Both the position numbers and the translations under genes were made by a program. From Caenorhabditis elegans (Eukaryota > Nematoda > Chromadorea > Rhabditida > Rhabditidae), in NCBI RefSeq assembly GCF_000002985.6, contig NC_003280.10, positions 3,716,501 to 3,780,500 of the forward strand: a DNA stretch of 64,000 nt, written 5' to 3'. The notes under the pieces were generated by a model. It was not told the DNA's origin. It worked only from the letters and a program-made list of their open reading frames with translations, and searched no databases. Below are positions 21,783 through 32,649 of the stretch, one piece after another; position 1 is the first letter of the stretch, and each line of letters opens with the position of its first letter.

Positions 21783-23230
21783 TAGTGAATACGGGGATGC
21801 ATTTACGTCTGGCTAAAGACTTGAAAGCCCGGAACTAGCAGCAAAAGTCGTGAAGAAAAAGTGGTGAGTTGGAAAAGTTCAAAATCTAAAATAATACAAG
21901 AAAATGTTTTTTTAGAACTCTTCTGGCTCACCACTCCACCTCCAAAATCCGCGCATGCCATAGTTTTATAATTTATAGGTGTTTAGTTATTGTTTTATTC
22001 AAATTTTGTTCAAATTTTATGTAAAATAAAGCTCTAGAGAAATTGAGTTATTGTAGAACTGATTTCTCATACATACTGAACTCTATTTCTTTTTGAAGCT
22101 TCAATTTCTCATTTTCCCTCTTGGCAGAGATGAGTTCAGTACGCGTCTGGCACGGAGTGCAGGTGCGCGTGACTCATGACGGAAAGTCATCGAGCATGGG
22201 GTACTGTAGCTGATTGAAAGCATACAACGGATGATCAATTCAACCTATGATTGGGTGATGAATATACTGTGCAAATAGATGTTAACTATTGCCCTGACTA
22301 TGTATGTACTAAGTCCAATTGATTAGGAAAATTGTTGTGAAAAATCTTCCAGCTACCGGCGGTCCCTTTTGTCAACTTATATCTCAGTTAATTTTGAAGG
22401 AGTCAAAAAACTTATCACTACAAAATTACAGACAATCTAATAGCAAATATTTCATTAGTTAAATTTTTTTTTTGATAAGACCAAAAGTTTCCGAGTTATC
22501 CACTGTCAAAGTTCGGATAGAAAAATAACGACTTTTGTAGAATCTTAAGCTTTCAAAAATTCAAACCCACAACTTGTCGGCTCTTGCAACGCTTTGTAAA
22601 GGAAACCGATATTCGAAAAAAAATTTTGAAGTCATGCTGTAATGAAAATTTTGTATTGCGCAACTTAACTGTGGACAACTGGTAGGTATCATGTTGGCTG
22701 AAGAGAGCCAGATGACTTGTGACCTTCACAACTTAAAACATTATTTTTATGCGTTTGAAAGTTTAGCGTTCAGAAAAATCTACGATATTTATTCATTCAT
22801 CACAAAGAAATAAGTCGAATTTTCTTTCTCTGCAATTTTTTGCTCAACTTTGAAAGCTCATATCTTGGATGTCTTTAGCTTCAACAAAAATTCGTTCACT
22901 AACAAAATATGTGTCAACTATTTTTATTTTTATTTTTGTATTGAAAATTTTTTGATATCTCAAAAAGTGACAGAGATATGAGCTCCAAAGGTAAAGTTAT
23001 TTTTGAGATTAGAGGAATTCAGTACGATTTTCATTAAATTAATAAAGGGATCTGAATAGGTGGGGATCTGAATAGGACGGCTTGGAGGCAGTTTTTAAGT
23101 TATCTTCCAAAAACGTTAAGGTACTGTATTGATGCTGTAGAGGTACTGTAAGAATACTGTAGGAATATTGTATGGGTACTGTAGGATTACTGTATCTCCT
23201 CTGACCGGCCCTATCTAGGTGCAAAACTGA
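21783..23230. other. Intergenic, no gene seen
   Basis: AT-rich spacer. It contains a stretch of words such as TATCTCAG/TTGATATCTCAAAAA near 22900-22990 that recurs elsewhere in the window, and a TACTGTAG repeat at its right end. No supported coding frame. Confidence 0.5.
23105..23205. repeat. TACTGTAG interspersed short repeat
   Basis: Six or more copies of TACTGTA(G/T) spaced by 10-16 bases (GGTACTGTA, ATACTGTAGG and so on). The complementary form appears at 24600-24970. Confidence 0.8.
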
Positions 23231-23356
23231 TAGTAGAACGTGATTTTCGACAAAAATTGCCCAACCTCGAGATTATTCCGATCATTTATTCCCCTGCTTT
23301 TGCATTCCTCACTGACTACCTCCTCCTTCCAAATCACTCTCTTCAGGGGACACGAT

Positions 23357-24337
23357 ATGATTCATCTGAAAGAGGGGCACTCGTTGTCACTCTTCCCAGT
23401 CTTCCTTCCACTGATAGAACGAGAAGTCTATTTTCAACTGTGCCAAATGAGTATTTCCGCAATCTCTCTACTTTCCCAACCTGCCTGGGAGGTCATGGTG
23501 CAAGATTTCTGGAAAAGAGCTTTTGGAGACCTGGTGCCGATGACTTTGCTTGAGCAGAGTAAGCTTTTTGATATAATTTTTAGTGGAAAAATGTTATTTT
23601 TTAGAAGTCGCGTACTTCACAATATGCAGATATGCGTGTGGAGATTCCAGTGCTATACTTACGGTTCCTTTTTTCCCAACGGTTCCTGTAATGAAAGTTG
23701 GAGGTAAGTTCTTATTGAAGTATGTCATACTAAAATGACACTAAAATACCAAAAACAGTCTTGATGTGCTTTTTTCATTTCCAATAGCTTTTTATTGATT
23801 TTTTTCAGATCCGCGTGTAATAATATGGCATAGTAAATCCTATTGCACTATTTTCAGACGACCTGCCCGAAATTGATGTTCCAAGTTCGGCATTCATCTA
23901 CTTCAAAAGTGAATATGCCAAGCGCAGTCCTCCCAACCCGATTAATAGAATAAGAAATGGACAACAGAGAGCTGGTGATCCACACAGTGTGTTTTTTTTT
24001 TGGGAAATCGGGCTGTTCTGGGCTTCAGGCTTTTAAAGCGCTAAGTTTTAAAATCCGGCGTCATATTTTCCGAATTATAACTTTCATAACGGAAATATAT
24101 TTGTAAATGCTTCAGGCCTACGGTGTAGGCCCACATGATTGCCGGACTCAATAAATAACTTTTTCAGCTCTCGCCTGGCAGGCACTACTCCCGGTTCAAA
24201 AGGAAATGTGGATCACGTGCTTCCAGAAACGCAAGAAACAAGCCGAGACACTCATTCTTGCTGGGTGGTACAAGAAGAAGCCGAGCGGGTATCAACTGAG
24301 ACGGGAGCGGAGAATGGCGGCGTATAGAAGATTTTAG
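23357..24337 (+). CDS. HMG-box-like protein
   Basis: Exons about 23357-23558, 23606-23703, 23858-23991 and 24170-24337 join in phase. The second half has DVPSSAFIYFKSEYAKRS, then LAWQALLPVQKEMW, then KKKPSGYQLRRERRMAAYRR. The order P-x-SAF-x-xF, a buried Trp in the second helix and a basic tail follows the HMG-box pattern, though the loop between helices 1 and 2 is long and the match is weak. If correct, it is a nuclear DNA-bending protein. The start is uncertain: ATG at 23240 or 23357, and a competing frame overlaps the first exon. The upstream part has WEVMVQDFWKRAFGD and no domain I know. Confidence 0.5.
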
Positions 24338-24599
24338 ATACATTTTTTGATGTCGAGCTTAATGTTTGTTTAATCAATTATTTGTGTGTATAGGATTCAC
24401 CGGCTTAAAATATATTACAGCTCCCCTTTCCCATTCTACTTACCCCTGTTCTTTTTCCCGTTGCAATTGTCACCTGTTCCTCTGGCCACCCAGTTAACGA
24501 CCTTGACCACACACTAAACAAACATACATTTTTTTGCACTCTTGTTTTCCGATAAAAATGAGATAAATACAGCTAGAGAGAAGTTGGCACTGTGCCAAA

Positions 24600-24970
24600 A
24601 ACTCAGGTATAAAATTACAGTAGACCTAATGCACTTTTAGAGTGCCCCCACCTACAGTATCCCTATAATACAGCGCTCACTATCAGACAACATCCCTCCA
24701 TTTCCCACAACCAAACGCACATATGTCCAACACTACAGTAAGCCAACCTACAGTATTTATAGTAAGTCTACAGTCAGCCTACAGTAATCCTAGAGTACCT
24801 ATAGTACTTGTGCATTATCCCTTCAATTACCCCATCCTGATTTCTCTTCAAAGGACAATACTTTCTAAAATTACAGTAATCCTACAGTACCACTTCAGTA
24901 TTCCTACCGTACACCTACAATATCTCTACAAAACCACCACAGTATCTCTTCGGTACTCAAACATTATCAC
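24600..24970. repeat. CTACAGTA interspersed short repeat
   Basis: About a dozen CTACAGTA or TACAGTAA words at irregular 10-20 base spacing. It is the reverse-complement form of the tract at 23105-23205, flanking the HMG-like gene on the other side. ORFs here are not supported. Confidence 0.75.
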
Positions 24971-25395
24971 TAAATGTACATTAGTTTTGAAAAGATCTAT
25001 CTTGTGGGAAGTACACCTGCAACCTTTTTCCCACTTGGTAGATCAAACGGATCGCCACACCGCGCACTATCTAACTTCCTGCGTCTCTCCTCTCGCATGG
25101 TATTTTCAGAGGTGGCGTTCACCATTCTTTGTTCCACCCAGATTGGTGCTGTAGCGTTTGCTCTTCATCATTTTTTTCTCCGGCCTAATTACATTTTCCT
25201 TACACCCTTACACCCTTTTTGCTCAACTTTTATCTCGCCCGTGTTTTGTTTTATTGAAAATTTGTTAACTAAAAAACTTGCGTTCATATCTTTTTTCGTA
25301 ATTTTTTAGTTAACCATTTTTCGATATCTGTAAAATGAACTCAGATATAGGTTGTCAAAGTCAATACATAAATTTACTTTCAGTTTGACTCTTCT
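24971..25395. other. Intergenic, no gene seen
   Basis: Two overlapping ORFs cross this stretch but have no splice context and no recognisable product. The right end is the promoter side of the next gene. Confidence 0.45.
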
Positions 25396-25406
25396 CAAGA
25401 TCAGCC

Positions 25407-25882
25407 ATGCCAAAGTTGACGATGAAGAAGCGGCATACAGCTCAAAAAGATGAGGTAGAGAACTGTTTGAATTTATAATTTTAGGCTAAAATTTCGGTTT
25501 TCAGACGTCTCCAGTGCAAATTCGGAGCCGCAGAATCTACCCGAAAGGCTGGAAGCCACACGTTTCCCCTGTCAAGGCACAAGGTGAGTTCTCTTTAAAA
25601 AAAATTAAGTTGCACAGTCTCTAAATCTTCAATTTTCCAGTCCCACCACCACGCGTCTACCCGAAAGCCCAACCGTGCAGAATCTCCTACTTGATGTGCA
25701 GAGAGCTGGCCCAGTCCCACCTTCAGCCCGGCGGAGAGGTTATGGAAAACGGGAGAAATGGACTTTGGGATGCTCTGGAGCTCATCGAAAAGTCGTTGAA
25801 AAAGTCGTATGAGATGAAGGAAAGCAAAAGGAAGAGCGAAGAAACCGCCGCCGATGAAGAGAAAACTCAAAAAAGTTATTGA
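25407..25882 (+). CDS. Small basic protein, unrecognised
   Basis: Three exons (about 25407-25454, 25506-25585, 25640-25882) give about 121 residues starting MPKLTMKKRHTAQKDE. Two short repeats read RRIYPKGWKP and PRVYPKAQP. The C-terminus is a charged helix (ALELIEKSLKKSYEM to TQKSY). It is strongly basic at the N-terminus and may bind nucleic acid, but that is inference. A broken copy of its last exon lies at 27685-27815, next to the second dehydrogenase. Confidence 0.6.
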
Positions 25883-26022
25883 TCTAATTAGATTGTTCTA
25901 AATTTATTTTCAAATTTCTTGTGCTTTTTGAATATCTGTTTGATTGACTTTTTGAACTTCCAGTAGTATAAACCTGTTTTATTTTCAATATAAAGCAATT
26001 TTACAAAAATCTAATCAAATAA

Positions 26023-27276
26023 TCATGGCTGCTTCAAAATCTCCATCATATCATGAGCCTGCATTCCCATCAACAGCGAGGATCCTCCATCGGCGATGAT
26101 CGACTGTCCAATGATGTATGAAGACATGGTACGGTCCGCCAAAAACGCGATGACTTGGGCAATTTCTATGGGCTGAGCCATATGACCGCATGGGACACAT
26201 TCCTTGTGGGACTCGAAGTATTTCATGATCTGGAAATTCAAATAGTATTAAAAAAAATATCTGGAAGGTTTTTATTGACTGTTCGTGGGATTGTTTGAGA
26301 AAGTTGAAAAACTTTGAGAACCTTTTGGAAAATTGATTTTGGAAAGCAATGGTAATTTTTGAAAACTTTTTTTGAAAACAGGAGCAATTTTCGGAAGGTT
26401 CTAGAAGTTTCCAGATTATTTCAAAAAATTTTTAACCTTTCTTAAAAGTTCTAGAAACCTTTGGAACATGTTCCAGACACTCCCAAGACCAAAATCGCTC
26501 ACCTTCTCAAGAGCACCTGGTGGGAATCCCATAGCCTCTCCGAATCCTGTGTAGACTCCTCCCGGGCTCACCGAGTTCACACGGACTCCGTGTTGAATCA
26601 GCGTGATTGCAGTGCTTCTTGTGAACTGATCAAGAGCAGCTTTGGACATTCCGTAGTACATCATATCGGGTTGAGCGTGGGGTCCTCCACCAATACTAGA
26701 AACATTGATAATTTCCCCCTTGGTCTTGATCAAGTGCTCCTTGGCCTTCTGCACCAACGTCACCACACTTCGCATATTAATTTGGAAAGTCTTATCGAAA
26801 TCTTCAATTTGCTGATCAATGCCCATCCGTCCTTGAGGATCGTTTACAGCTGCTCCGGCATTATTCACAAGGATATCAAGACGTCCGAACTTCTGAAGAG
26901 TCCCATTGATCAAATCGGTTTGTCCCTGGTCTGTAGCCAGATCTGCGGCGATCGCAAGAACGTTTTCAGCAGGTACTCCAGATTTCAGAATGGCTTGTCG
27001 GGTTTCTTCAAGTCTCTCGGCGTTTCTCCCGGTGATGGTTACCTTTGCTCCTTGTTGAGCGAAGAGAAGAGCAGCGGCACGGCCGATTCCATTGGAAGAG
27101 CCTGAAATAAAATTATCGATAGTTTGTAAACACTAAATAATTTGTGAAAAAAGTCCCCGCTCATATCTTGACTAACTTGCGATGGAACATAAAATTCTAG
27201 TTTTGAAAATTGTTCATATAAAAATAGTATTCAATTTACCTGTGACAAGGGCGACTTTTCCCGAGAATCGAGCCAT
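26023..27276 (-). CDS. Short-chain dehydrogenase/reductase (SDR), intact copy
   Basis: Three exons on the minus strand. Exon 1 encodes MARFSGKVALVTG; exon 2 (about 26506-27101) the core; exon 3 (26023-26230) the C-terminus ending MMEILKQP. Classical SDR motifs are present: the TGxxxGIG cofactor loop across the first splice, DILVNNAG, INVSSIGGG with the catalytic Ser, and the YxxxK pair in YYGMSK. Length is about 280 residues, normal for the family. Known chemistry: NAD(P)-dependent oxidation or reduction of alcohol/ketone substrates. The substrate is unknown; nematode paralogues resemble tropinone-reductase-like SDRs. No peroxisomal or ER signal is visible. Confidence 0.9.
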
Positions 27277-27684
27277 CGAACTAGAGAATAGTTTTCGTTT
27301 ATTTTTTGAACGTTGACTTTTCCATTTCCCAAATTTCTGTTTATATACCCTTCCCCATGCTGTGTCGGTTTGTGTCCACTGGAGACGCAGACAGTTGGTG
27401 GAACACAAAACGTCTAGGTTTGTGATCTATGTTGTGCCTGGCGGAGGGGGAAATCACAAACAATTGTGCTGGGGGCATTTTTTGTTCGGAGATTTAAAAT
27501 CAAATGCATCATCATATTTTTAAAGTATGTAGAGAAAAGTATCTTTTAGAGTCAGGAGTTGGGCGTCAACTAACAAAATTTTGCTCATTTCTTTTTCCAT
27601 AGAAACGTAATGCAAATTTTTGTTGATATCTGTGAAATGAGCCAAGATGTAAGCCGTCAAAGTGGATCAGGAAATTTTTTTAGG

Positions 27685-27815
27685 ATCTCCCACTTGATGT
27701 GCAGGGAGCGGGCCCAGTCCCACCTTCAGCTCGATGGAAAACGATAGAAATGGACTTTATGATGCTCTGGAGCTCATCAAGAAGTCTCTGTAGAAGTCGA
27801 AGAGGGAAAGCCTCC
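27685..27815 (+). pseudogene. Fragment of the small basic-protein gene
   Basis: The stretch encoding ISHLMCRERAQSHLQL to ALELIKKSL matches the last exon of the gene at 25640-25882 (ISYLMCRELAQSHLQP, ALELIEKSL). It has an internal deletion and early stops. No upstream exons are present. It marks the left edge of a tandem duplication that also copied the SDR. Confidence 0.8.
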
Positions 27816-27976
27816 ACCGAAGGAGAACATGTTAAGGATAGTGACTGCACCAAGCGTATTTTAAATTTCTTGTGCATTTTGAATATCAGTTTGATTTTGT
27901 TTGACTGTTTGAACTTACAGTAGTATAAACCTGTTTTATTTACAAAAGACAAAACTATAAAAAATGCTATAAATAA

Positions 27977-29410
27977 TTATGACTGCTTCAAAATCTCTAT
28001 AATGTCATGAGCCTGCATTCCCATCACCAGTGAAGATCCTCCATCAGCAATAATGGACTGCCCAATGATATAGGAAGACATGGTACGGTCCGCCAAAAAT
28101 GCGATAACTTGAGCAATTTCTACGGGTTGAGCCATGTGACCGCATGGGACACATTCCTTGTGGGACTCGTAGAATTTCATGGTCTGGAAATTCTTATGGT
28201 TTAGCCTTTAAAAAACAAGCTGTTTGTACGCTGCAAGGACCATTTTTGAAGAGGAATTTTTAGATGTTTCCACAATCACAGAAAAATATCAAACGTTCCC
28301 AAATATTTAAGAAATTTTTCGAGCTTTCTGAGCTTGCTAAAAATTCTACAGAGTTTGTATAATAGAAGTTTCTCGAAGTTTTCAATTTCTAATTGTAAGA
28401 TCTTTTATTCTACTTGCAGATCTTTCCAGAATTGTCTAGACTTCTCTAAGCACTTGACAAACCTTCCAGATTTTTATCGAGCTAAGGTTTTCAAACTTTA
28501 CAGAACTTTTTCGAAACTTCGAGAACTCTCAGAAGTTTCCTAGAAGTTTTCAGAAGTCTTGTCAAAGTTTATTGCGCGTTCAAAAATGTTTTCGAGTGTT
28601 CTAGAAGAAATTTTTTAACTTCCAGAAAAACTTAAACATTTTCTGAAAAAATTTGAACCAAAATTGCTCACCTTCTCGAATGCACCTGGTGGGAATCCCA
28701 TGGCCTCTCCAATTCCCGTGTAGACTACTCCCGGGCTCACCGAGTTCACACGGACCCCGTGTTGAATCAGTGTGATTGCAGTGCTTCTTGTGAACTGGTC
28801 AAGTGCAGCTTTGGACATTCCGTAGTACATCATATCGGGATGCGCGTGAGGTCCGGCACCAATACTGGAAACATTAATAATCTCCCCTTGGTCTTGATCA
28901 AGTGCTCCTTGGCCTTCTGCACCAGCGTTACCACACTTCGCATATTAATTTGGAAAGTCCTATCGAAGTCCTCGATTTGCTGATCAATACTGATCCGTCC
29001 TTGAGGATCGGTCACAGATGTTCCGGCATTGTTGACAAGGATATCAAGACGTCCGAACTTCTGAAGAGTCCCATTGATTAGGTCGGTTTGTCCCTGGTCT
29101 GTAGCCAAGTCTGTGGCAATAGCAAGAACGTTTTCAGCAGGTACTCCAGATTTTAGAATGGCTTGTCGTGTCTCTTCAAGTCTCTCAGCGTTTCTTCCGG
29201 TGATGGTTACTTTGGCTCCTTGTTGAGCGAAGAGGAGAGCAGCGGCACGGCCGATTCCGTTGGAGGAGCCTGGAATAAAAAAACGACAGATTTTTGAACA
29301 TAGCTAATATGAGAGAAAACAGAAACCTCTAGTGTTTTTTCAAAAAATATCCAAAAATAAGTTCTCAAATTACCTGTGACAAGAGCGACTTTTCCCGAGA
29401 AACGAGCCAT
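27977..29410 (-). pseudogene. SDR, second copy, one-base frameshift
   Basis: Three exons match the SDR at 26023-27276 nearly throughout: MARFSGKVALVTG, DILVNNAGTS, a YYGMSK block, and an exon ending IIEILKQS. At 28884-28887 a run of four C replaces the five C of the intact copy (26716-26720). That single missing base shifts the frame just after HLIKTKG, before the catalytic Ser and the YxxxK motif, so the enzyme would be lost. All splice sites remain good and no other break is seen, so the lesion is recent or is a sequencing/assembly error in a homopolymer. Confidence 0.8.
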
Positions 29411-29960
29411 AGCTAGAAAATACTATTTTTTCAAACGTTGACTTTTCCATCTCCCAAATTTCTGTTTTTATACATTTTTCCAAGGCCGTTTTTGTATTAA
29501 TCTGTGTTCACCGGAGACGCAGACTGTTGGTTAGACACAAAATGCCTACGGTTGTATCTTGTGCCTGGAGGAGGAATAAGTCACAAAAATTGTGAGGGCC
29601 CTTTTTGTTCGGTACTTTGAAATCAAGTGCATTATCAGATTTTTGAATCAGAGATCAGTTTCTTTCAGAGCCAGGAATTGGGCTGGGCTTGTTCTGATTT
29701 TAATATTTTCTAAATAAACTTTGAATAAGTGTTGGAAGACTATGCACTAGAGATCGTATAAACTGATCTACTAAGATGATTTTAGGATCCATACTCACCT
29801 GGTAGGTAGGCAGGCAGCCAAGCAGCTTTTAAAGGTGCGCAAACACGTATTCTGATGTGCCTGCCTAACAAATTTATTTTGGTATGTTTTCCATTTGAAA
29901 AGAATTTTCGAGGACATTTGTTGCGAAAAAAACATTTATTTATTGAAATTATAATACTTA
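29411..29960. other. Spacer between SDR copy and F-box cluster
   Basis: The first part (to about 29600) is the duplicated upstream region of the SDR genes; the words GGAGACGCAGAC and TGTGCCTGG occur in both copies. The remainder has a short GTAGGCAGGCAG tract near 29800-29870 and no gene. Confidence 0.5.
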
Positions 29961-29973
29961 TTTCAAAAACCAA

Positions 29974-30959
29974 TTAATTGTTGAGTAAAAACATTTCAAA
30001 ATTTGCAAAAACTCCATCATTGTAGTTTATCCTTGCTTTTGTTCCATCATTCCTTTGAATAACCATTTGTCCTTGATCGTCTAATGTATGTTTTGAAAAA
30101 GGTTCAATTCCACTAAAAATAATATTGGAATCAAATTTTCGATCGTCTTGAAAATATATATAAACACGTTCAAGTCTTGGATTAGACCCAATCATCCAAC
30201 TTTTCAAAAAAACGTTGATATCGTTATCTGAGAGAATGGCTTTTCGAATTTGAATATCTGAACTATTGTTGAGCAATAGATCGTTTAATCCATTGTAGCT
30301 GCCCGAGTATAATTGATCCCAATTCTGAATCAGTAAACGATAGGAGTTTGATCTGTCGAAAGGAGCTTCAACCAAATGCAATATTTCTCTTTTCAAAAAA
30401 GGTTCAAGTGCTGTAACTTGTACAGGTGAAACTTTGTAGTTAATTCCCTGAGATTGAATTATCACTTTACGATACAAAAATCCATCTAGATTTTTTTTCA
30501 AAAACTGGCCATCCAATAGATCTACGTTAGTCCAGAAATTCAGCGCATCAATACGCAATCTTTTAGAAATCACCATGAAGTGCCCAATAAAACTTTTCAC
30601 TGAATATCCCTTCAAATTCCAAATTGTGCTAACATTTCCATATGTGATTTTAATTTGAACATCGTTTTCGGGGTATGTATTCAATACATAAAATGTGAAA
30701 AAAACGCCGTTTACATAAAATCCTATCCCCAACTGGTCCAAGACATAAATTTGGAAAAACTTGATCCGTATCAGGTTGAGCGATGTGACAAGATGTTTAG
30801 TTGATTTCGAGAGAAATGAATATTTTATCCTGAAACCGAACATTTTGCTATATAAATTTTAGTTAGAGTAACCTACATATCAAACGGCAAAAAATAACGG
30901 ATCACAGTCTCCATAGATTTTGTTGGAAGACGTAGAAGGGGAAACGACGATGCAACCAT
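29974..30959 (-). CDS. F-box protein with FBA_2 domain (fbxb-type), cluster copy 1
   Basis: Exon 1 (30877-30959) encodes the start of an F-box, MVASSFPLLRLPTKSMETVI to LPFD; exon 2 (29974-29829+1000, i.e. to 30829) continues IKYSFLSKSTKHLV and the FBA_2 region with NDLLLNNSSDIQ and FLKSWMIGSNPRLE. The two exons sum to 939 bases, 312 residues. Known role: the F-box binds SKP1 in an SCF ubiquitin ligase and FBA_2 is thought to bind substrate. The four copies at 30-35.8 kb share this two-exon plan and related upstream DNA, so they arose by tandem duplication. It is open and of normal length. Confidence 0.88.
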
Positions 30960-31280
30960 TGCAGAAGACAAGAATGGATATTAATGAGAGTGAACAAAGA
31001 TCTAATGTCTCACTAGATCTGCTCCAAATTCATCGGGAAAGGTCACTGGACCTGTGGGAAGTTTGCCGATACAGTTCCAAGAAAAAGGGTGGCAACCATA
31101 TGTGCTCTAAAAATAAATGAAAAGGTCATTGGAACTGGGAAGTTTGAGGTTGCAGTTCCAGACCTAAGAGTTTTCTAGCTACATTTCTAGAAAATTGAGA
31201 AAAAAATTGTCGAATTATTTTTTTTCGGGTAGAACATTTTTTATAGAGGTTTATCATTGACTTCATTCAATTAAACGATA
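30960..31280. repeat. Upstream region shared by the four F-box genes
   Basis: The DNA upstream of copy 1 contains AATGAGAGTGAACAAAG and GGTCACTGGACCTGTGGGAAG-like blocks. Variants of these blocks lie at about 32297-32540 (copy 2), 34220-34460 (copy 3) and 35779-35905 (copy 4), so the duplication units carried their 5' flank and probably the promoter. No specific regulatory motif is claimed. Confidence 0.7.
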
Positions 31281-31283
31281 AAA

Positions 31284-32296
31284 TTATAGAGGGTAATATC
31301 CAAACACAACCATTTGAAATTGTGATCTATGGAATTTGATTGCAGCCATTGTTCCATCAGGTTTTCGAATAGCAATTTGTGCAAGGAATGGCAACTCTCG
31401 ACGACGGGCCAATTCATCATTTGATACAGGATGACACTCAATTTCTTTCAAAATTACACTGCGATCGAGATCTCGTTCGATTGAAAACCATATCTGTACA
31501 AATTCAAGTCTAGGATTTGATCCGTTTCTCCAGTTTTTCAGAAATATGTTGATATCGGTATTTGAGAGCATGCTTCGTTGGACTTGGATATCAGAACCAT
31601 TATTAAGTAGTAACTCGTTTAAATCGTTTGAGCTTCTAAGATATATTTTATCCCAATTCGGAGCCAAAATACAACGAGTAGTTGGTGCATCAAATGTAGC
31701 TCTCCTTAAATCTAACTGCTCACTTTGTAAAAATGGTGCTAGATATTTCAGATGCTCTGGTGAAACTGATCTTCCTTGGAAGTCAATTATTACTTTATGA
31801 TATGAAAATCCACTTAAATGGTCTCTCAAAAATCGATCATCTAATAAATCCAAATCGCAAAGGAAGTGTATGCGTTCAATTTGTCTTCCGTTAGTAGCTT
31901 GCATAAAATGATCAATAAAACTTCGCACGGAATAACCATTTAGATAAAACTTTTTTCTAAGGCTGTGATGCCAAATTCGAACTTGTTGAGGATTGTTTAA
32001 ACCATTGAGAGGAATACGACAGTTAAAAGATTCGCCATGTAAGGCTATAATCACCACCAAACGGTTGGAAATCTCAATGTCCAAAATTTTTGCCTGAAAT
32101 AGTCTGCCAGACGTTTTGACCAGATTTTTGGCTTTATTGGAAATGAATGAATACGGTATTCTGAAAAATAATTAATTTTGATAATTGGTTTTTGTTTGAA
32201 GAATGCAACTTACATACTACAGTGCGTGAAAGATTGAAGAACTATTTTCAAAGGTTTTGTTGGAAGACTGTGAATGGGAAAAGACGGAGCAACCAT
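31284..32296 (-). CDS. F-box protein with FBA_2 domain (fbxb-type), cluster copy 2
   Basis: Exon 1 encodes MVAPSFPIHSLPTKPLKIVL to FTHCS; after the intron the frame reads IRYSFISNKAKNLVKTSG, completing the F-box. FBA_2 follows with GYSVRSFIDHFM, LNELLLNNGSDIQV, FLKNWRNGSNPRLE and IAIRKPDGTMAAI. No stop or frame break is seen. It is closest in sequence to copy 4 (IRKPDGTIALI, ELDRRGEL) rather than to its neighbours, so copies alternate along the cluster: 1 with 3, 2 with 4. That suggests duplication of a two-gene unit. Confidence 0.88.
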
Positions 32297-32649
32297 GACA
32301 GCGGAGAAGAGAATGAATGAGAGCAAAGAAGAATTAACAGGGATGCGGTGGTAGTATGACGTTCTGCAAAAAGTGGGAAAAAGGGTCACTGTACCTATGG
32401 GATGTTTGCGGTGACTAGAAGGCAACCATAGCAGAAAAAAAAACGAATAAGAGCCAGGTGTGCTCCAAAAATATTGGAAAAGGTCATTGGAACTGTGGGA
32501 AGTTTGTGGTCTCAGTTCCAGATCTAAGAATGTCTAACTATTGTTCTAGAAAATTAAAAATTGACTGTCGAATTATTTATTTTCGGATAGAAAGTTTTTA
32601 AATAGAGTTTTAACATTAACTTCATTAAATTAAAAAAAAAGAACGAAAA

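Noticed and set aside
24723-25309. Two plus-strand ORFs of 111 and 143 codons
   Set aside because: The first is built on the CTACAGTA repeat; the second is a hydrophobic AT-rich frame without splice support.
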